Assembly (NCBI RefSeq): GCF_016056305.1 | Contig: NZ_JAECZC010000111.1 | Coordinates: 92,127-156,126 of the forward strand | Source of the DNA: Amazonocrinis nigriterrae CENA67 | GTDB taxonomy: Bacteria > Cyanobacteriota > Cyanobacteriia > Cyanobacteriales > Nostocaceae | DNA length: 64,000 bases | Reading direction: 5' to 3' | Part shown: positions 29,198 to 38,523 of the stretch, one piece after another | Layout: each line of letters opens with the position of its first letter | Position numbering within the stretch: position 1 is the first letter of the stretch | Position numbers and translations under genes: made by a program | The notes under the pieces: generated by a model | Database searches by the model: none | What the model saw: only the letters and a program-made list of their open reading frames with translations | Told to the model about the DNA's origin: nothing

Positions 29198-29262
29198 CGA
29201 CTATTATGAATAATTATGCTATTTAACTGCTATAACTTAAGTTTTATTTGATGCGATCGCTC

Positions 29263-30336
29263 TTAATTACGTTTTACAGGAGTTCCCCAAATATTAATTA
29301 TTCGGTCAAATCCACCACTAGCCAGGGTTTGTCCGTCTGGACTAAATGCGAGCGCACTTACCCAATCCTTATGACCATTAAGTGTATATAATAACTCGCC
29401 TGTAGTTAAATTCCACAATTTAATTCCATCTCTGCCACCACTAGCAAGGGTTTGTCCATCGGGGTTAATGGCGATGGCATTTACCCAATTGTTGTGTCCT
29501 GTGAGAGTACGGACTAATTGGAAAGAAGTGATATTCCAAATTTTAATGGTGCGATCGCGGCTAGCACTAACTAAATTCTCTCCATTTGGTGTAAAAGCTA
29601 CTTCACTGACTGCATTAGAATGTGCTGCCAATTCCCGAATTAATTTACCAGTACTTAAGTTCCACAGTTTAATCACACCCTTGTAGTCACCACTAGCCAG
29701 AGTCTGGCCATCGGGACTGATTGCCACTGTAAAGATTGAATTATCAAAGCGTACCAGAGTACCTAGTGGACGCTGTTGTTGCAAATCCCACAAGCGAATC
29801 CCATCTAATGCACCACTGACAAGAATCTTACTATCAGGAGATACAGCTAAAGACAATACATTACTAGTATGTCCTACAAAAGAGCGAGTAAAACTATTAT
29901 TTCTCAGATCCCAAAGATTTATTGTGTGGTCATTGCTACAGCTTGCTAGGGTTTGGCCATTTGGCGAAATCACCAAAGATTCCACAGATGTTTTTTGGGC
30001 TTTGTTGATAGTAGCCAATTTTTTGCCCTTTTCCAGGTTCCACAAGCGGATAACCCCGTCGCTGTCAGCACCACCACTAGCCAAAACTTTGCCACTGGGA
30101 CTAAAAGCTAATGATTTAATGGTTCCTGTATGTCCAGTTAAGGTATAAAGTAACTGAGGATTGGCAAAACTAGTTGGAGTTTGGGAGTTTGGTGTTACTT
30201 GGGCAGCAGCTTGTGCAACATAAGTATAGAACCCTTGAACACTAGTTAATCCAAGGGCAATAGTTGCCATAAAAGCCAAAATCATAGATTGGCGCACTAC
30301 AGAATTACTTGCACCACCTCTTCCCTGACTATTCAC
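29263..30336 (-). CDS. membrane-anchored or exported WD40 repeat protein
   Basis: A 357-aa protein. A hydrophobic N-terminus (SMILAFMATIALGLTSVQGF, about residues 16-36) is a signal anchor or signal peptide. Seven WD40 blades then follow from ~65 to the end, each with SPDGQTLASG and IKLWNL-type closures; blade 1 is TLTGHTGTIKSLAFSPSG and the last ends IINIWGTPVKRN. Seven blades make one closed propeller, a protein-binding scaffold, here outside the cytoplasmic face. The partner is unknown. Confidence 0.88.
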   Translation of the reverse strand: MNSQGRGGASNSVVRQSMILAFMATIALGLTSVQGFYTYVAQAAAQVTPNSQTPTSFANPQLLYTLTGHTGTIKSLAFSPSGKVLASGGADSDGVIRLWNLEKGKKLATINKAQKTSVESLVISPNGQTLASCSNDHTINLWDLRNNSFTRSFVGHTSNVLSLAVSPDSKILVSGALDGIRLWDLQQQRPLGTLVRFDNSIFTVAISPDGQTLASGDYKGVIKLWNLSTGKLIRELAAHSNAVSEVAFTPNGENLVSASRDRTIKIWNITSFQLVRTLTGHNNWVNAIAINPDGQTLASGGRDGIKLWNLTTGELLYTLNGHKDWVSALAFSPDGQTLASGGFDRIINIWGTPVKRN

Positions 30337-30432
30337 TAATTTTTCCTCACTATATTAAATACTTCTATTAGTCATAGCATCGAGAAATGGGTAAGTAACA
30401 TCTCCCTCATCCCCCTTATCTCCCTTATCTCC

Positions 30433-30744
30433 TTACTGGGGTGGTTTTTTCTTAGAAACGGTCAATGTAGGTAGAGTCGGACTAGATGAGCGAGAGGGCA
30501 AGTAATGTTGTACTACAGGCTCCTCTGGGATAGAACGGCGTTGCTGGACACGCCATAACTTAAAGGCGAGGGCTACACCTGCTGTCCCCAAGCCAAAGGC
30601 AAACAATGACCAGCTATCATCAAATCCACCAATCAGCGCATCTACTACACCTACAGTTATCAATACACTGACTAGCGGGTCTTTCCTGTAGGTTGACTTC
30701 AAAAAACGAGGTAATACAGCATTCATCACAGCTTGGTTTATCAA
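30433..30744 (-). CDS. small membrane protein, function unknown
   Basis: A 103-aa protein with one or two membrane segments (DPLVSVLITVGVVDALIGGF; WSLFAFGLGTAGVALAFKLW) and a Pro/Ser-rich tail ending KKKPPQ. Resembles uncharacterised cyanobacterial proteins. It lies upstream of the WD40 gene on the same strand, separated by ~97 bp of repeat-containing sequence, so cotranscription is uncertain. Confidence 0.6.
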   Translation of the reverse strand: MINQAVMNAVLPRFLKSTYRKDPLVSVLITVGVVDALIGGFDDSWSLFAFGLGTAGVALAFKLWRVQQRRSIPEEPVVQHYLPSRSSSPTLPTLTVSKKKPPQ

Positions 30745-30971
30745 GTTTACCTTTTATGTAAAGTTACCGAGAATACCTCACCTAAGAGTTATCCTGCTGA
30801 TAAGAAGCATCTAAGATATTAGAATTTTCTTCAGTAAGGTCACAAGTGTAGTAATTAACTAGCTTGCGTGTATGATTTGCATTTGGTAGCTAAGACTGAC
30901 ACTTTTGGGTGTGCTTCATAGTTATAGACGGCAAATCATGGGAGGTAGTTCACTTTTGATCGATATAGTCA

Positions 30972-30998
30972 AAACCAGCTAGATATTCCAGCTGGTTT
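30972..30998. terminator. hairpin AAACCAGCT...AGCTGGTTT
   Basis: Perfect 9-bp stem with a 9-nt loop followed by a T/C-rich run, between the HLIP gene and the upstream region of the small membrane protein gene. Probably ends the HLIP transcript from the right, or is a repeat. Confidence 0.45.
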
Positions 30999-31110
30999 CA
31001 ACTCTTCTAATTACTAGCTTACAACTTACTGAAACAGCACAGGGGTGCAAGGGTGCAGGGGAGATAAGGGAGAAATAACTTCTAACTCTTAACTCCTAAC
31101 TCCTAACTTT

Positions 31111-31176
31111 TGTAGGGGCGGGTTTACCTGGCATATCTTGTTGCTACTTGAATTTCGGGCTTAACCCGCCCCTACA
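31111..31176. repeat. TGTAGGGGCGGGTT inverted repeat
   Basis: TGTAGGGGCGGGTTTA (31111-31126) is nearly the exact reverse complement of TTAACCCGCCCCTACA (31161-31176). Preceded by CTAACTC heptamers. This is a MITE-like dispersed repeat; TGTAGGGGCG also opens the palindrome at 45667. Confidence 0.7.
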
Positions 31177-31199
31177 ACTTTGTGCCTCAGCACTCAGCA

Positions 31200-31370
31200 C
31201 TATTTCAGTCCGAGCCATGATAGCACGCCTTGATTGGTGACGTACTCAATCAACACCATCAAGCCGAAACCAATCATTGCGGCTCGACCATTCAATCGTT
31301 CAGCATATTCATTAAAGCCAAATTTAGGCTCTTCCAGTTTGGGGGTAACTGTTGGTTGTGGTTGTGTCAT
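31200..31370 (-). CDS. high-light-inducible chlorophyll-binding protein (HLIP)
   Basis: A 56-aa ORF on the minus strand, too short for routine calling: MTQPQPTVTPKLEEPKFGFN, then EYAERLNGRAAMIGFGLMVL, then IEYVTNQGVLSWLGLK. The helix AERLNGRAAMIGF is the ELNGR-A-M chlorophyll-binding signature of single-helix HLIP/SCP proteins, with Glu and Asn as pigment ligands. These proteins protect photosystems and chlorophyll intermediates in thylakoid membranes under high light. ATG 31370, stop TAG at 31200. Confidence 0.93.
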   Translation of the reverse strand: MTQPQPTVTPKLEEPKFGFNEYAERLNGRAAMIGFGLMVLIEYVTNQGVLSWLGLK

Positions 31371-31720
31371 GTTCTGTGAAACCTCTTTTTGGCAAACGGG
31401 ATTTGATAGCGAGAAGTCTAGGCGGAGGTTGACTCCAAGCAGGACTTTGGTGATTTTGAGCTAATACAGCACCTGAACCCCAAGATAGCTTTTTCAAGCT
31501 AGCTGTTTCCTGGGAGGAAGCTCTGCAACAGCTATCTTAACAAATTGTAATTATTCTTTATATATTGTAGAAATGTGACGTTAATAGTCAAGAGTAAGAC
31601 TTTGCAGCTTCTATAGTCGGTTTGAGAACGTTAGGGTGGTATGTAGTTAAGCAGAATACGGAAGTGCTTGTCTCTTACTGGCAGGCTAAAGTGGAACAAA
31701 AAATTTATTAGAGGCGGTAT
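31371..31720. other. intergenic region between HLIP and ald, with bistable hairpin
   Basis: No ORF. AAGATAGCT (31482-31490) pairs with AGCTATCTT (31530-31538), or alternatively AGCTGTT (31501-31507) with AACAGCT (31527-31533); the two 3' arms overlap, so the pairings compete. It must contain promoters for the divergent HLIP and ald genes. No confident -10 box assigned. Confidence 0.3.
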
Positions 31721-32812
31721 ATGGAAATAGGCGTTCCCAAGGAAACCAAGGATCAGGAATTTCGGGTAGGTTTGAGTCCTTCTAGCGTGCGGGTGTTGCG
31801 AGAAAATGGTCATACCATCTTTGTCCAGACACAAGCAGGTGATGGTGCTGGATTCACAGATGATGATTATGCAAGTGCTGGGGCGGAGATTGTCTCTACA
31901 CCAGAAGCGGCTTGGAATCGGGAGTTAGTGATCAAAGTTAAAGAACCACTGGTAAGTGAATATAAATTTTTGCAAAAGGGACAGATATTATTTACTTATC
32001 TGCATTTGGCTGCCGATCGCAAATTAACCGAGAGTCTAATTGATTGTGGCATTTGTGCGATCGCCTACGAAACTGTAGAGTTACCTGGTGCTAACAAGTT
32101 ACCTCTACTTACCCCCATGAGCGTGATTGCTGGTCGGCTATCAGTACAATTTGGGGCGAGGTTCCTAGAACGCCAACAAGGTGGTAGAGGCGTTCTTTTG
32201 GGCGGCGTTCCTGGAGTCAAACCGGGTAAAGTAGTGATTTTAGGTGGGGGTGTTGTCGGCACAGAAGCAGCTAAAATTGCCGTGGGCATGGGTGCGATCG
32301 TGCAAATTTTAGATGTAAATGTCGAGCGTTTATCCTACCTAGAAACTTTATTTGGTTCTAGAGTCGAATTGCTTTACAGCAACTCTGCCCATATCGAAGC
32401 CGCCGTGAAAGAAGCTGACTTACTGATTGGTGCTGTTTTAGTCCTTGGACGTAGGGCACCAATACTAGTATCCCGCGAATTGGTCAAACAAATGCATCCT
32501 GGTTCTGTAATTGTTGATGTCGCCGTTGACCAAGGCGGTTGTGTAGAAACTTTACACGCCACATCCCATACAAATCCAGTGTACTTAGAAGAAGGTGTAG
32601 TACATTATGGTGTACCTAATATGCCAGGAGCAGTACCTTGGACAGCAACTCAAGCACTTAATAACAGTACACTGCCTTACGTCGTCCAATTGGCAAATTT
32701 GGGCATCAAGGCACTAGAAGTTAACCCAGCATTAGCCAAGGGTGTGAATGTACAAAATCATCGCTTAGTGCATCCTGCTGTGCAAGAAGTGTTCCCTGAT
32801 TTAGTCAGTTAG
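31721..32812 (+). CDS. ald: alanine dehydrogenase
   Basis: A 363-aa protein, standard length. N-terminal MEIGVPKETKDQEFRVGLSP with substrate-binding Arg/Lys, KVKEPLVSEYKFL with the second Lys, and FTYLHLAAD with the catalytic His. The Rossmann fold shows VVILGGGVVGTEAAKIAVGM; later VAVDQGGCVETLHATSHTNP and HYGVPNMPGAVPWTATQALN. It catalyses reversible NAD-dependent deamination of L-alanine to pyruvate and ammonia. In diazotrophic Anabaena it contributes to nitrogen-fixing growth. Monocistronic. Confidence 0.96.
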   Translation: MEIGVPKETKDQEFRVGLSPSSVRVLRENGHTIFVQTQAGDGAGFTDDDYASAGAEIVSTPEAAWNRELVIKVKEPLVSEYKFLQKGQILFTYLHLAADRKLTESLIDCGICAIAYETVELPGANKLPLLTPMSVIAGRLSVQFGARFLERQQGGRGVLLGGVPGVKPGKVVILGGGVVGTEAAKIAVGMGAIVQILDVNVERLSYLETLFGSRVELLYSNSAHIEAAVKEADLLIGAVLVLGRRAPILVSRELVKQMHPGSVIVDVAVDQGGCVETLHATSHTNPVYLEEGVVHYGVPNMPGAVPWTATQALNNSTLPYVVQLANLGIKALEVNPALAKGVNVQNHRLVHPAVQEVFPDLVS

Positions 32813-33122
32813 ATTTTAGTAAATTTAGATTACTCATAGTTCCTGTAAAACACCGTCTCTAACCCCTCCTCGTTTGTGAGGCTACAGGGTGGTTTCATAC
32901 GAAAAAAGAAAAATATGAAAGCCTCGATTTCTCGTTTTGAACCATAGATTTTGACCTTTCTCCAAACCTCTCCCACGGGGGAGAGGCTTTGATACCTGGT
33001 TTTAATTTTTCTCTGATGGAATGAAACCACCCTGTTCTTCATTTGAGGACTGACGCAAAAATTGCCAAAAAGCTTAATTTATCGAACCGCCAAGACGCCA
33101 AGAAAGCCAAGAGTTCGTAGTA

Positions 33123-34333
33123 GCGCGACCGGGCTAAAATAGTGCATTAGATGTAGCAGAAACAGACAAAGAAAATGGGACGTGGACGAACAAACAAGAT
33201 TCGCTTAAGTGCAGAACAAAGACAACACTTGGAAGCGCTCAGCCGTAATGGTCATGCACCAGTGAAAAAAATTCTGCACGCACGTGTACTGATCATGTCG
33301 GATGAGGGTGAATATGGGCAGCAACGCTGGAATGACCAGCAGATAGGGGCAGCACTAGGATTACATCGTAATAGCGTTGCCCGCATCCGCTCATCATTTT
33401 TAGAGCAAGGAGAACAAGCAGCCCTCAACCGCAAGCCGCGTCAGACACCACCCGTGCCACAGAAATTAGATGGAGAAAAACAGGCGCATCTGATAGCTAT
33501 ATGCTGTTCACCACCGCCGGATGGTAGGACTCGTTGGACGATGAAGTTATTAGTAGACGAACTCAAAGCGCGAAGTATCGTCACGCAAATAGGTCGTGAG
33601 ACTGTGCGATGTACACTCAAAAAAACGAATTGCGCCCGTGGAAAAAGCAGCGTTACTGTATTCCCGAACGCGATGCGGCACGCTTTGTAGCACAGATGGA
33701 AGAAGTCTTAGACATTTATACCAGCCAGCACACAGAAGATGAACCACTCATCTGCATGGATGAAGCGGCTTACGAGTTAAAAGCGGACGTGTTTGAGCCA
33801 ATACCAATGACACCCGCAAGCGATCGCAAAGAAGATTACCATTATGAACGGCATGGTGTGCGTGCGTTATTTATATTTTTTGACCCCTTGAGAGGATGGC
33901 GGCGCGTGAGTAGTCGTGAGCATCGTACTCGCGTCGATTGGGCACTGGAAGTTCGCCAACTTCTAGATGTAGACTATCCCCACGCGCGCAAAGTCAAGTT
34001 AGTTTGTGACAATCTCAATACTCATCACATTGCCTCACTGTATGAAGCTTTTCCTGCAACTGTTGCTCATCGATTAGCTCGCCGCTTAGAAATTCACTAT
34101 ACCCCTCGTAACGGTAGTTGGTTGAATGTTGCCGAGATTGAGTTAAGTGTCCTTTCTCAACAATGTCTTGACCGTCGTATTTCCTCTGCCACCGAGTTAG
34201 AAAAGGAGTTATCTGCCTGGCAGAACCAGCGTAATCGCACGAATAGCCAAGTTCAATGGCGCTTCACAACAGAGGATGCCCGTATTAAACTCAAACACCT
34301 CTATCCTATTGCACTATTTTAGCCCGGTCGCGC
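33123..34333 (+). mobile_element. IS630-family insertion sequence
   Basis: Terminal inverted repeats: left GCGCGACCGGGCTAAAATAG from 33123, and right CTATTTTAGCCCGGTCGCGC ending 34333, continuing inward to TGCA. Each end is flanked by TA (33121-33122 and 34334-34335), the target duplicated by IS630/Tc1-type elements. The 1.2-kb size and a DDE transposase in two overlapping frames fit. Ends are perfect, so the copy is recent and may be mobile. Confidence 0.88.
33175..34322 (+). CDS. IS630-type transposase, made by -1 frameshift
   Basis: Two overlapping frames. Frame 0 from ATG 33175 gives an HTH domain (DQQIGAALGLHRNSVARIRS) and runs to TVRCTLKK. At the seven-A run 33619-33625, a -1 shift continues NELRPWKKQRYCIPERDAA in the second frame (ending 34322), which holds the DDE residues: Asp in CMDEAAYELKAD, Asp in VCDNLNTHH and Glu in NVAEIELSVL. 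The joined protein is about 380 aa. IS630-type elements commonly use such slippage. Without it the two parts have separate binding and catalytic domains. Confidence 0.85.
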
Positions 34334-34422
34334 TAGTAGAGTGTGCGTAAGTCCTACATTTGTGAGGCTACGGTATACATACAAGTCAAAAAAAACCATT
34401 GCCATAAAAGATTTGAGTTTGG

Positions 34423-34455
34423 TAGTGGCGTGGCAAGCTTAAAATAGTGCATTAG
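34423..34455. mobile_element. degenerate IS630-type terminal repeat
   Basis: TAGTGGCGTGGCAAGCTTAA then AATAGTGCATTAG resembles the left end of the intact IS (TAGCGCGACCGGGCTAAAAT then AGTGCATTAG). No transposase is attached, so it is a solo end or relic of an earlier insertion next to cydB. Confidence 0.5.
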
Positions 34456-34664
34456 GAAAAAAGGCAATCATCTTTCAGGGCGATGGCATCTTTTACTTTA
34501 CTGAGTGATAGGTGCGATCGCCTGAAGCTTTCGAGCAAGGGAATCTGCTGTGGCTGTTCCTCCATCATGGGCAATCTTAGAAAAAAGTAATATATGTAAC
34601 TTTTGGTCTATTTGCACCAGTCGTGGAACGTTTATCCTAAAAAAGCACAACATGAGGAGGTTGT

Positions 34665-35678
34665 ATGGAGACGCTAAAGTATTTTCTGCCACAGGTATGG
34701 TTTGTGATTTTAGCTCTCTTTCTCTTCCTGTATGTAATGCTTGATGGGTTTGATTTAGGAGTAGGTATATTGTCTCTTACCTCCTCTGATGAAAAACGCC
34801 GTAGCGTTTTAATGACCAGCTTAAGCAACATTTGGGATGCTAATGAAACCTGGCTGGTACTGATGGGGGGAGGTTTATTTGGTGCGTTTCCCTTAGCCTA
34901 CAGCACAATTTTAAATGCTTTGTATATCCCAATTATCATCATGATATTTGGGTTCATATTTCGTGCTGTGGCATTTGAATTTCGGGAGTTAGCAACGCGA
35001 AAATTATTTTGGAATTTTGCTTTTGGTGCTGGAAGTTTTACCGCTGCACTCGGTCAAGGATTTGCTCTGGGTGCTGTGTTAAAAGGTATTTCTGTTGATG
35101 AGCAAGGACACTTTATTGGCACAACTTGGGACTGGTTAAGTATTCCAACAGTATTGGTGGCTTTGACGTTGATTCAAGGATATGTGTTGATTGGCTCAAC
35201 TTATCTGATTTGGAAAACCACAGGAGAGTTACAAGAAACCCATTATCAGACTGCAAAAATTGCTGCTTGGACAACATTACTTGGGGCAATTTTCATCACG
35301 ATTACCACACCAATATTTTATGAAAGTGCAAGGTCACGCTTATTTGCACCACCCCTAGTTTTTATCTTTGCACTCATTCCACTGCTGGGAGTAATATTAA
35401 TTTCTCAACTGCTTACTAGTCTGACTCGAAAACAAGAAAGAGCGCCTTTGATCTGGACTATTCTGTTGTTCGTGTTGTCGTTTTTTGGCTTAGGATTAGT
35501 TGTATTTCCTTACATCATTCCCCCTCAGATTACCATCTATGAAGCATCTGCTGATCCTAGTTCGTTGGTAATCATGTTGATATTTATTGGTTTCCTCATT
35601 CCCGTGATGCTGTTTTATAACCTTTATCAATACATTGTCTTCCGAGGTAAGGTGACTGGTGGTCACTACGGAGAATAA
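34665..35678 (+). CDS. cydB: cytochrome bd-type quinol oxidase subunit II
   Basis: A 337-aa protein with about eight to nine membrane helices. Starts LPQVWFVILALFLFLYVMLD, then GFDLGVGILSL, ANETWLVLMGGGLFGAFPLA and FRAVAFEFRELATRKLFWN, all hallmark CydB/AppB stretches. An excellent RBS (AGGAGG at 34654-34659) precedes ATG 34665. CydB pairs with CydA, which carries all the haems; CydA is not adjacent here. Upstream instead are an IS relic and an intact IS630-type element. It functions only if a CydA is made from elsewhere. Confidence 0.92.
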   Translation: METLKYFLPQVWFVILALFLFLYVMLDGFDLGVGILSLTSSDEKRRSVLMTSLSNIWDANETWLVLMGGGLFGAFPLAYSTILNALYIPIIIMIFGFIFRAVAFEFRELATRKLFWNFAFGAGSFTAALGQGFALGAVLKGISVDEQGHFIGTTWDWLSIPTVLVALTLIQGYVLIGSTYLIWKTTGELQETHYQTAKIAAWTTLLGAIFITITTPIFYESARSRLFAPPLVFIFALIPLLGVILISQLLTSLTRKQERAPLIWTILLFVLSFFGLGLVVFPYIIPPQITIYEASADPSSLVIMLIFIGFLIPVMLFYNLYQYIVFRGKVTGGHYGE

Positions 35679-35725
35679 AGATAAATAGCCGTCATCAATT
35701 GCCTATACTAAAACAAATTAAAATT

Positions 35726-35779
35726 CTTTGTGTCTTGGTGTCTTTGTGGTTCAATATTTTTTCCCACCAAGACACAAAG
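35726..35779. repeat. long inverted repeat after cydB
   Basis: CTTTGTGTCTTGGTG (35726-35740) and CACCAAGACACAAAG (35765-35779) form a perfect 15-bp stem with a 24-nt loop. Could be the cydB terminator or a MITE-like repeat. The rest of the 403-bp gap shows no gene. Confidence 0.6.
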
Positions 35780-36080
35780 GCACAAAATATATCAGGGTAC
35801 GTTAGGTTACAATTAGGATTTGCGTGCTAACTGCTATGTGTGATTATATATACTCATTTTAGTTCGGTTGCCATGCATAGAAGTGGTATTATTTGAATTT
35901 TCGCCTAAAGCTTGAAACTTCTCCCCTGCTCTATCAAGTCGAGTACTAAAGGGTGGTGACATACCATAACAGTCTTGACTATATCTATGTAACTATATTT
36001 TAGTGGCTAAAATAATCAAGCCTTAACAATTTCCAATCATCAGGCAGTCCATTGCCTTCTCAAACAGATAACATTTAAAT

Positions 36081-37847
36081 ATGAACGCTACACAAGAACA
36101 ACTAAGAGTAAAATTTGAGCAGGCTTTGGTCGCGGCTTTTGGCGCTGAATACGCTGGCGTAGATCCCATTTTGGTTACTGCTAGCAATCCTAAATTTGGT
36201 GATTATCAGGCGAATGTGGCTTTATCCTTAAGTGGAAGGTTAGGAAAGCAACCAAGAGCGATCGCAGCTGCTATTGTTGAGAAGCTAGATGTATCAGAAA
36301 TCTGCAAACCGCCAGAAATAGCCGGGCCTGGTTTTATCAATCTCAAGCTGAAAACAGAATATTTAGAAGCGCAACTACAAGCTATTCAAGCAGATTCCAG
36401 GCTAGGAATTCCAGCGACAAAAACGCCTCAGCGGGAAGTTGTAGATTTTTCTAGCCCGAATATTGCTAAAGAAATGCACGTCGGACACTTGCGTTCTACA
36501 ATTATTGGCGATTCTATCGCCCGTGTTCTGGAATTTCAAGGACATGATGTCCTACGGTTAAATCATGTAGGTGATTGGGGTACGCAGTTTGGTATGTTAA
36601 TTGCCTACTTGCGGGAAGTTTACCCCGAAGCGCTGACTACTGCTAATGCTTTAGATATTGGAGATTTAGTTACTTTTTATCGCAAAGCTAAATTGCGGTT
36701 TGACGCAGATGAAGCTTTCCAAGAGACTGCACGGCAAGAAGTGGTAAGATTACAAGCCGGTGCGGAAGATACACTTCATGCTTGGAAACTATTGTGTGAA
36801 CAATCACGCCAAGAGTTTCAAGTAATTTATGATTTACTAGATGTCAGTGTTATAGAAAGAGGAGAATCTTTCTACAATCCTTTACTGCCAACAGTGGTAG
36901 AAGATTTAGAAAAATCCGGTTTACTAGTAGAAAATCAAGGTGCGAAATGTGTTTTTGTAGAAGGGTTTACTAACAGAGAAGGTGAGCCTTTACCCTTGAT
37001 TGTGCAAAAATCTGATGGCGGTTATAACTACGCTACAACAGATTTAGCAGCTCTACGCTACCGGATTCAAAAAGATGAGGCAAAACGCATAATTTATGTA
37101 ACAGATGCAGGACAAGCAAACCACTTTGCCCAATTCTTTAAAGTAGCAGGCAAAGCAGGATGGATTCCTGAAGATGTGGAACTTGTGCATGTACCTTTTG
37201 GTTTGGTGTTAGGAGAAGATGGTAAGAAATTCAAAACTCGTTCTGGAGACACAGTACGGTTGCGGGATTTGTTAGATGAAGCAATTACTCGTGCGCGTGC
37301 AGACTTAGAAATTAGATTAAAAGAAGAAGAACGCGAAGAAACTGAAGAATTTATCAATAAAGTTGCTGAAGTAGTTGGTATTAGCGCAGTTAAATATGCG
37401 GACTTAAGCCAAAACCGCACGAGTAACTACATCTTTAGTTACGACAAAATGTTGGATCTCAAAGGCAATACAGCACCCTATATGCTATATGCTTATGCAC
37501 GAATTCAAGGTATTAGCCGTAAGGGGGAAATTAACTTTGAGGAGTTGGGAGATCATGCCAAAATTCTGTTGCAACATGAAACAGAATTGGCTTTGGCAAA
37601 GTACTTGCTTCAACTAGATGAGGTAATTAATACTGTAGAGCAAGATTTATTGCCTCATCGTTTATGTGAGTATTTGTATGAACTGAGTAAAAAATTTAAT
37701 CAGTTTTACGATCGCAATCAAGGAGTTCGGGTGCTGGACGCAGAAGAACCGTACCGTACATCCCGCTTAGTTTTATGTGATTTGACTGCGAGAACCCTGA
37801 AATTGGGACTATCTTTGCTAGGAATTCAAGTCCTAGAAAGGATGTAG
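36081..37847 (+). CDS. argS: arginyl-tRNA synthetase
   Basis: A 588-aa class I synthetase. The N-terminal Arg-tRNA-specific additional domain has [17 protein letters not shown]. The HIGH-type motif is HVGHLRST in [20 protein letters not shown]. Further marks are [18 protein letters not shown] and [17 protein letters not shown] in the KMSKS-equivalent region. The DALR anticodon-binding domain is at the C-terminus ([14 protein letters not shown], ending GIQVLERM). Charges tRNA-Arg in the cytosol. A hairpin terminator follows. Confidence 0.97.
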   Translation: MNATQEQLRVKFEQALVAAFGAEYAGVDPILVTASNPKFGDYQANVALSLSGRLGKQPRAIAAAIVEKLDVSEICKPPEIAGPGFINLKLKTEYLEAQLQAIQADSRLGIPATKTPQREVVDFSSPNIAKEMHVGHLRSTIIGDSIARVLEFQGHDVLRLNHVGDWGTQFGMLIAYLREVYPEALTTANALDIGDLVTFYRKAKLRFDADEAFQETARQEVVRLQAGAEDTLHAWKLLCEQSRQEFQVIYDLLDVSVIERGESFYNPLLPTVVEDLEKSGLLVENQGAKCVFVEGFTNREGEPLPLIVQKSDGGYNYATTDLAALRYRIQKDEAKRIIYVTDAGQANHFAQFFKVAGKAGWIPEDVELVHVPFGLVLGEDGKKFKTRSGDTVRLRDLLDEAITRARADLEIRLKEEEREETEEFINKVAEVVGISAVKYADLSQNRTSNYIFSYDKMLDLKGNTAPYMLYAYARIQGISRKGEINFEELGDHAKILLQHETELALAKYLLQLDEVINTVEQDLLPHRLCEYLYELSKKFNQFYDRNQGVRVLDAEEPYRTSRLVLCDLTARTLKLGLSLLGIQVLERM

Positions 37848-37877
37848 AAAGCTATTGATTGATAACTGATGACTCTC

Positions 37878-37911
37878 AAACCCTTGTGGTTACTTCAACC
37901 AACAAGGGTTT
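37878..37911 (+). terminator. terminator hairpin after argS
   Basis: AAACCCTTGTGGTT pairs with AACCAACAAGGGTTT (one bulge) 30 bp after the stop; T-rich sequence follows. Confidence 0.65.
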
Positions 37912-37929
37912 CAGTTGTTCTACGGCTTG

Positions 37930-38064
37930 TCCTCTAACAATTAGTACTTGTCTCGATGCATATTTGACTTCTAGTAAGCGATCGCGCTATCCATGTTAGT
38001 ACTTTTTCAACCAGCGATCGATAGTTGCTTTATCATACCTTAAAGGTTCTGCCAGTTTGTGTTT
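37930..38064 (-). pseudogene. transposase N-terminal (HTH) relic
   Basis: The reverse frame reads KHKLAEPLRYDKATIDRWLK, KY-stop-HG-stop-RDRLLEVKYASRQVL, then IVRGQAV. RYDKATIDRWLKKY...LLEVK fits the recognition helix and following loop of IS630-type transposases (HRxTVQRWLxxY...GLLEIK). Two stops and missing flanks show a decayed piece. The remaining 38065-38523 region is AT-rich with no gene seen. Confidence 0.4.
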
Positions 38065-38523
38065 GCTGGTCACTTGACCGCTTTTAAGCTAGTAAAGCAT
38101 GTGTTACTTTTCTTTACTGCTTGCACTTACAGCACATTGGAGTGCTTTTCCCAATTCTTCTTGAATTTCTGAAATGTCGGTTTCAAATGGACAGCTGGTC
38201 AATGTCCTAAATCTAACTATTTATAGTTTGACGTAGTTTAGCGTAACTTCACACAGAAGTGATCTATCTCCGTGTAATAACCCATGACAATAGATAATAA
38301 AAATACGTATTATAAAAATAATCACTCATCTATCTCTAAGCACCAGAAGTAATAGACACATTACAAGAGGTTATTGAGTATGATGCTATGGATTTTATTG
38401 AGGTAAATACTGCATTAGCAGAACATACTGTCTAGATAATCAATCAAAAAAATTTTGATTGATTCCAATTTTCAATTTTTTAAATATTTTCCTAAATAAC
38501 CTAAGCCAAAACAGAGAATAGTT

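Larger units (their letters stand above)
33046..34355. mobile_element. MITE-like element interrupted by an IS630-type insertion
   Basis: The left end AGGACTGACGCA (33046-33057) is an 11/12 inverted match to the right end TGCGTAAGTCCT (34344-34355). With the insertion (33123-34333) and one TA removed, the ends lie about 97 bp apart, and the interior (CCGCCAAGACGCCAAGAAAG) looks like a small non-coding Nostoc element. No coding capacity of its own. Confidence 0.6.

Noticed and set aside
34498-34692. 64-aa minus-strand ORF between the IS and cydB
   Set aside because: Overlaps the cydB start and RBS; no recognised motif.
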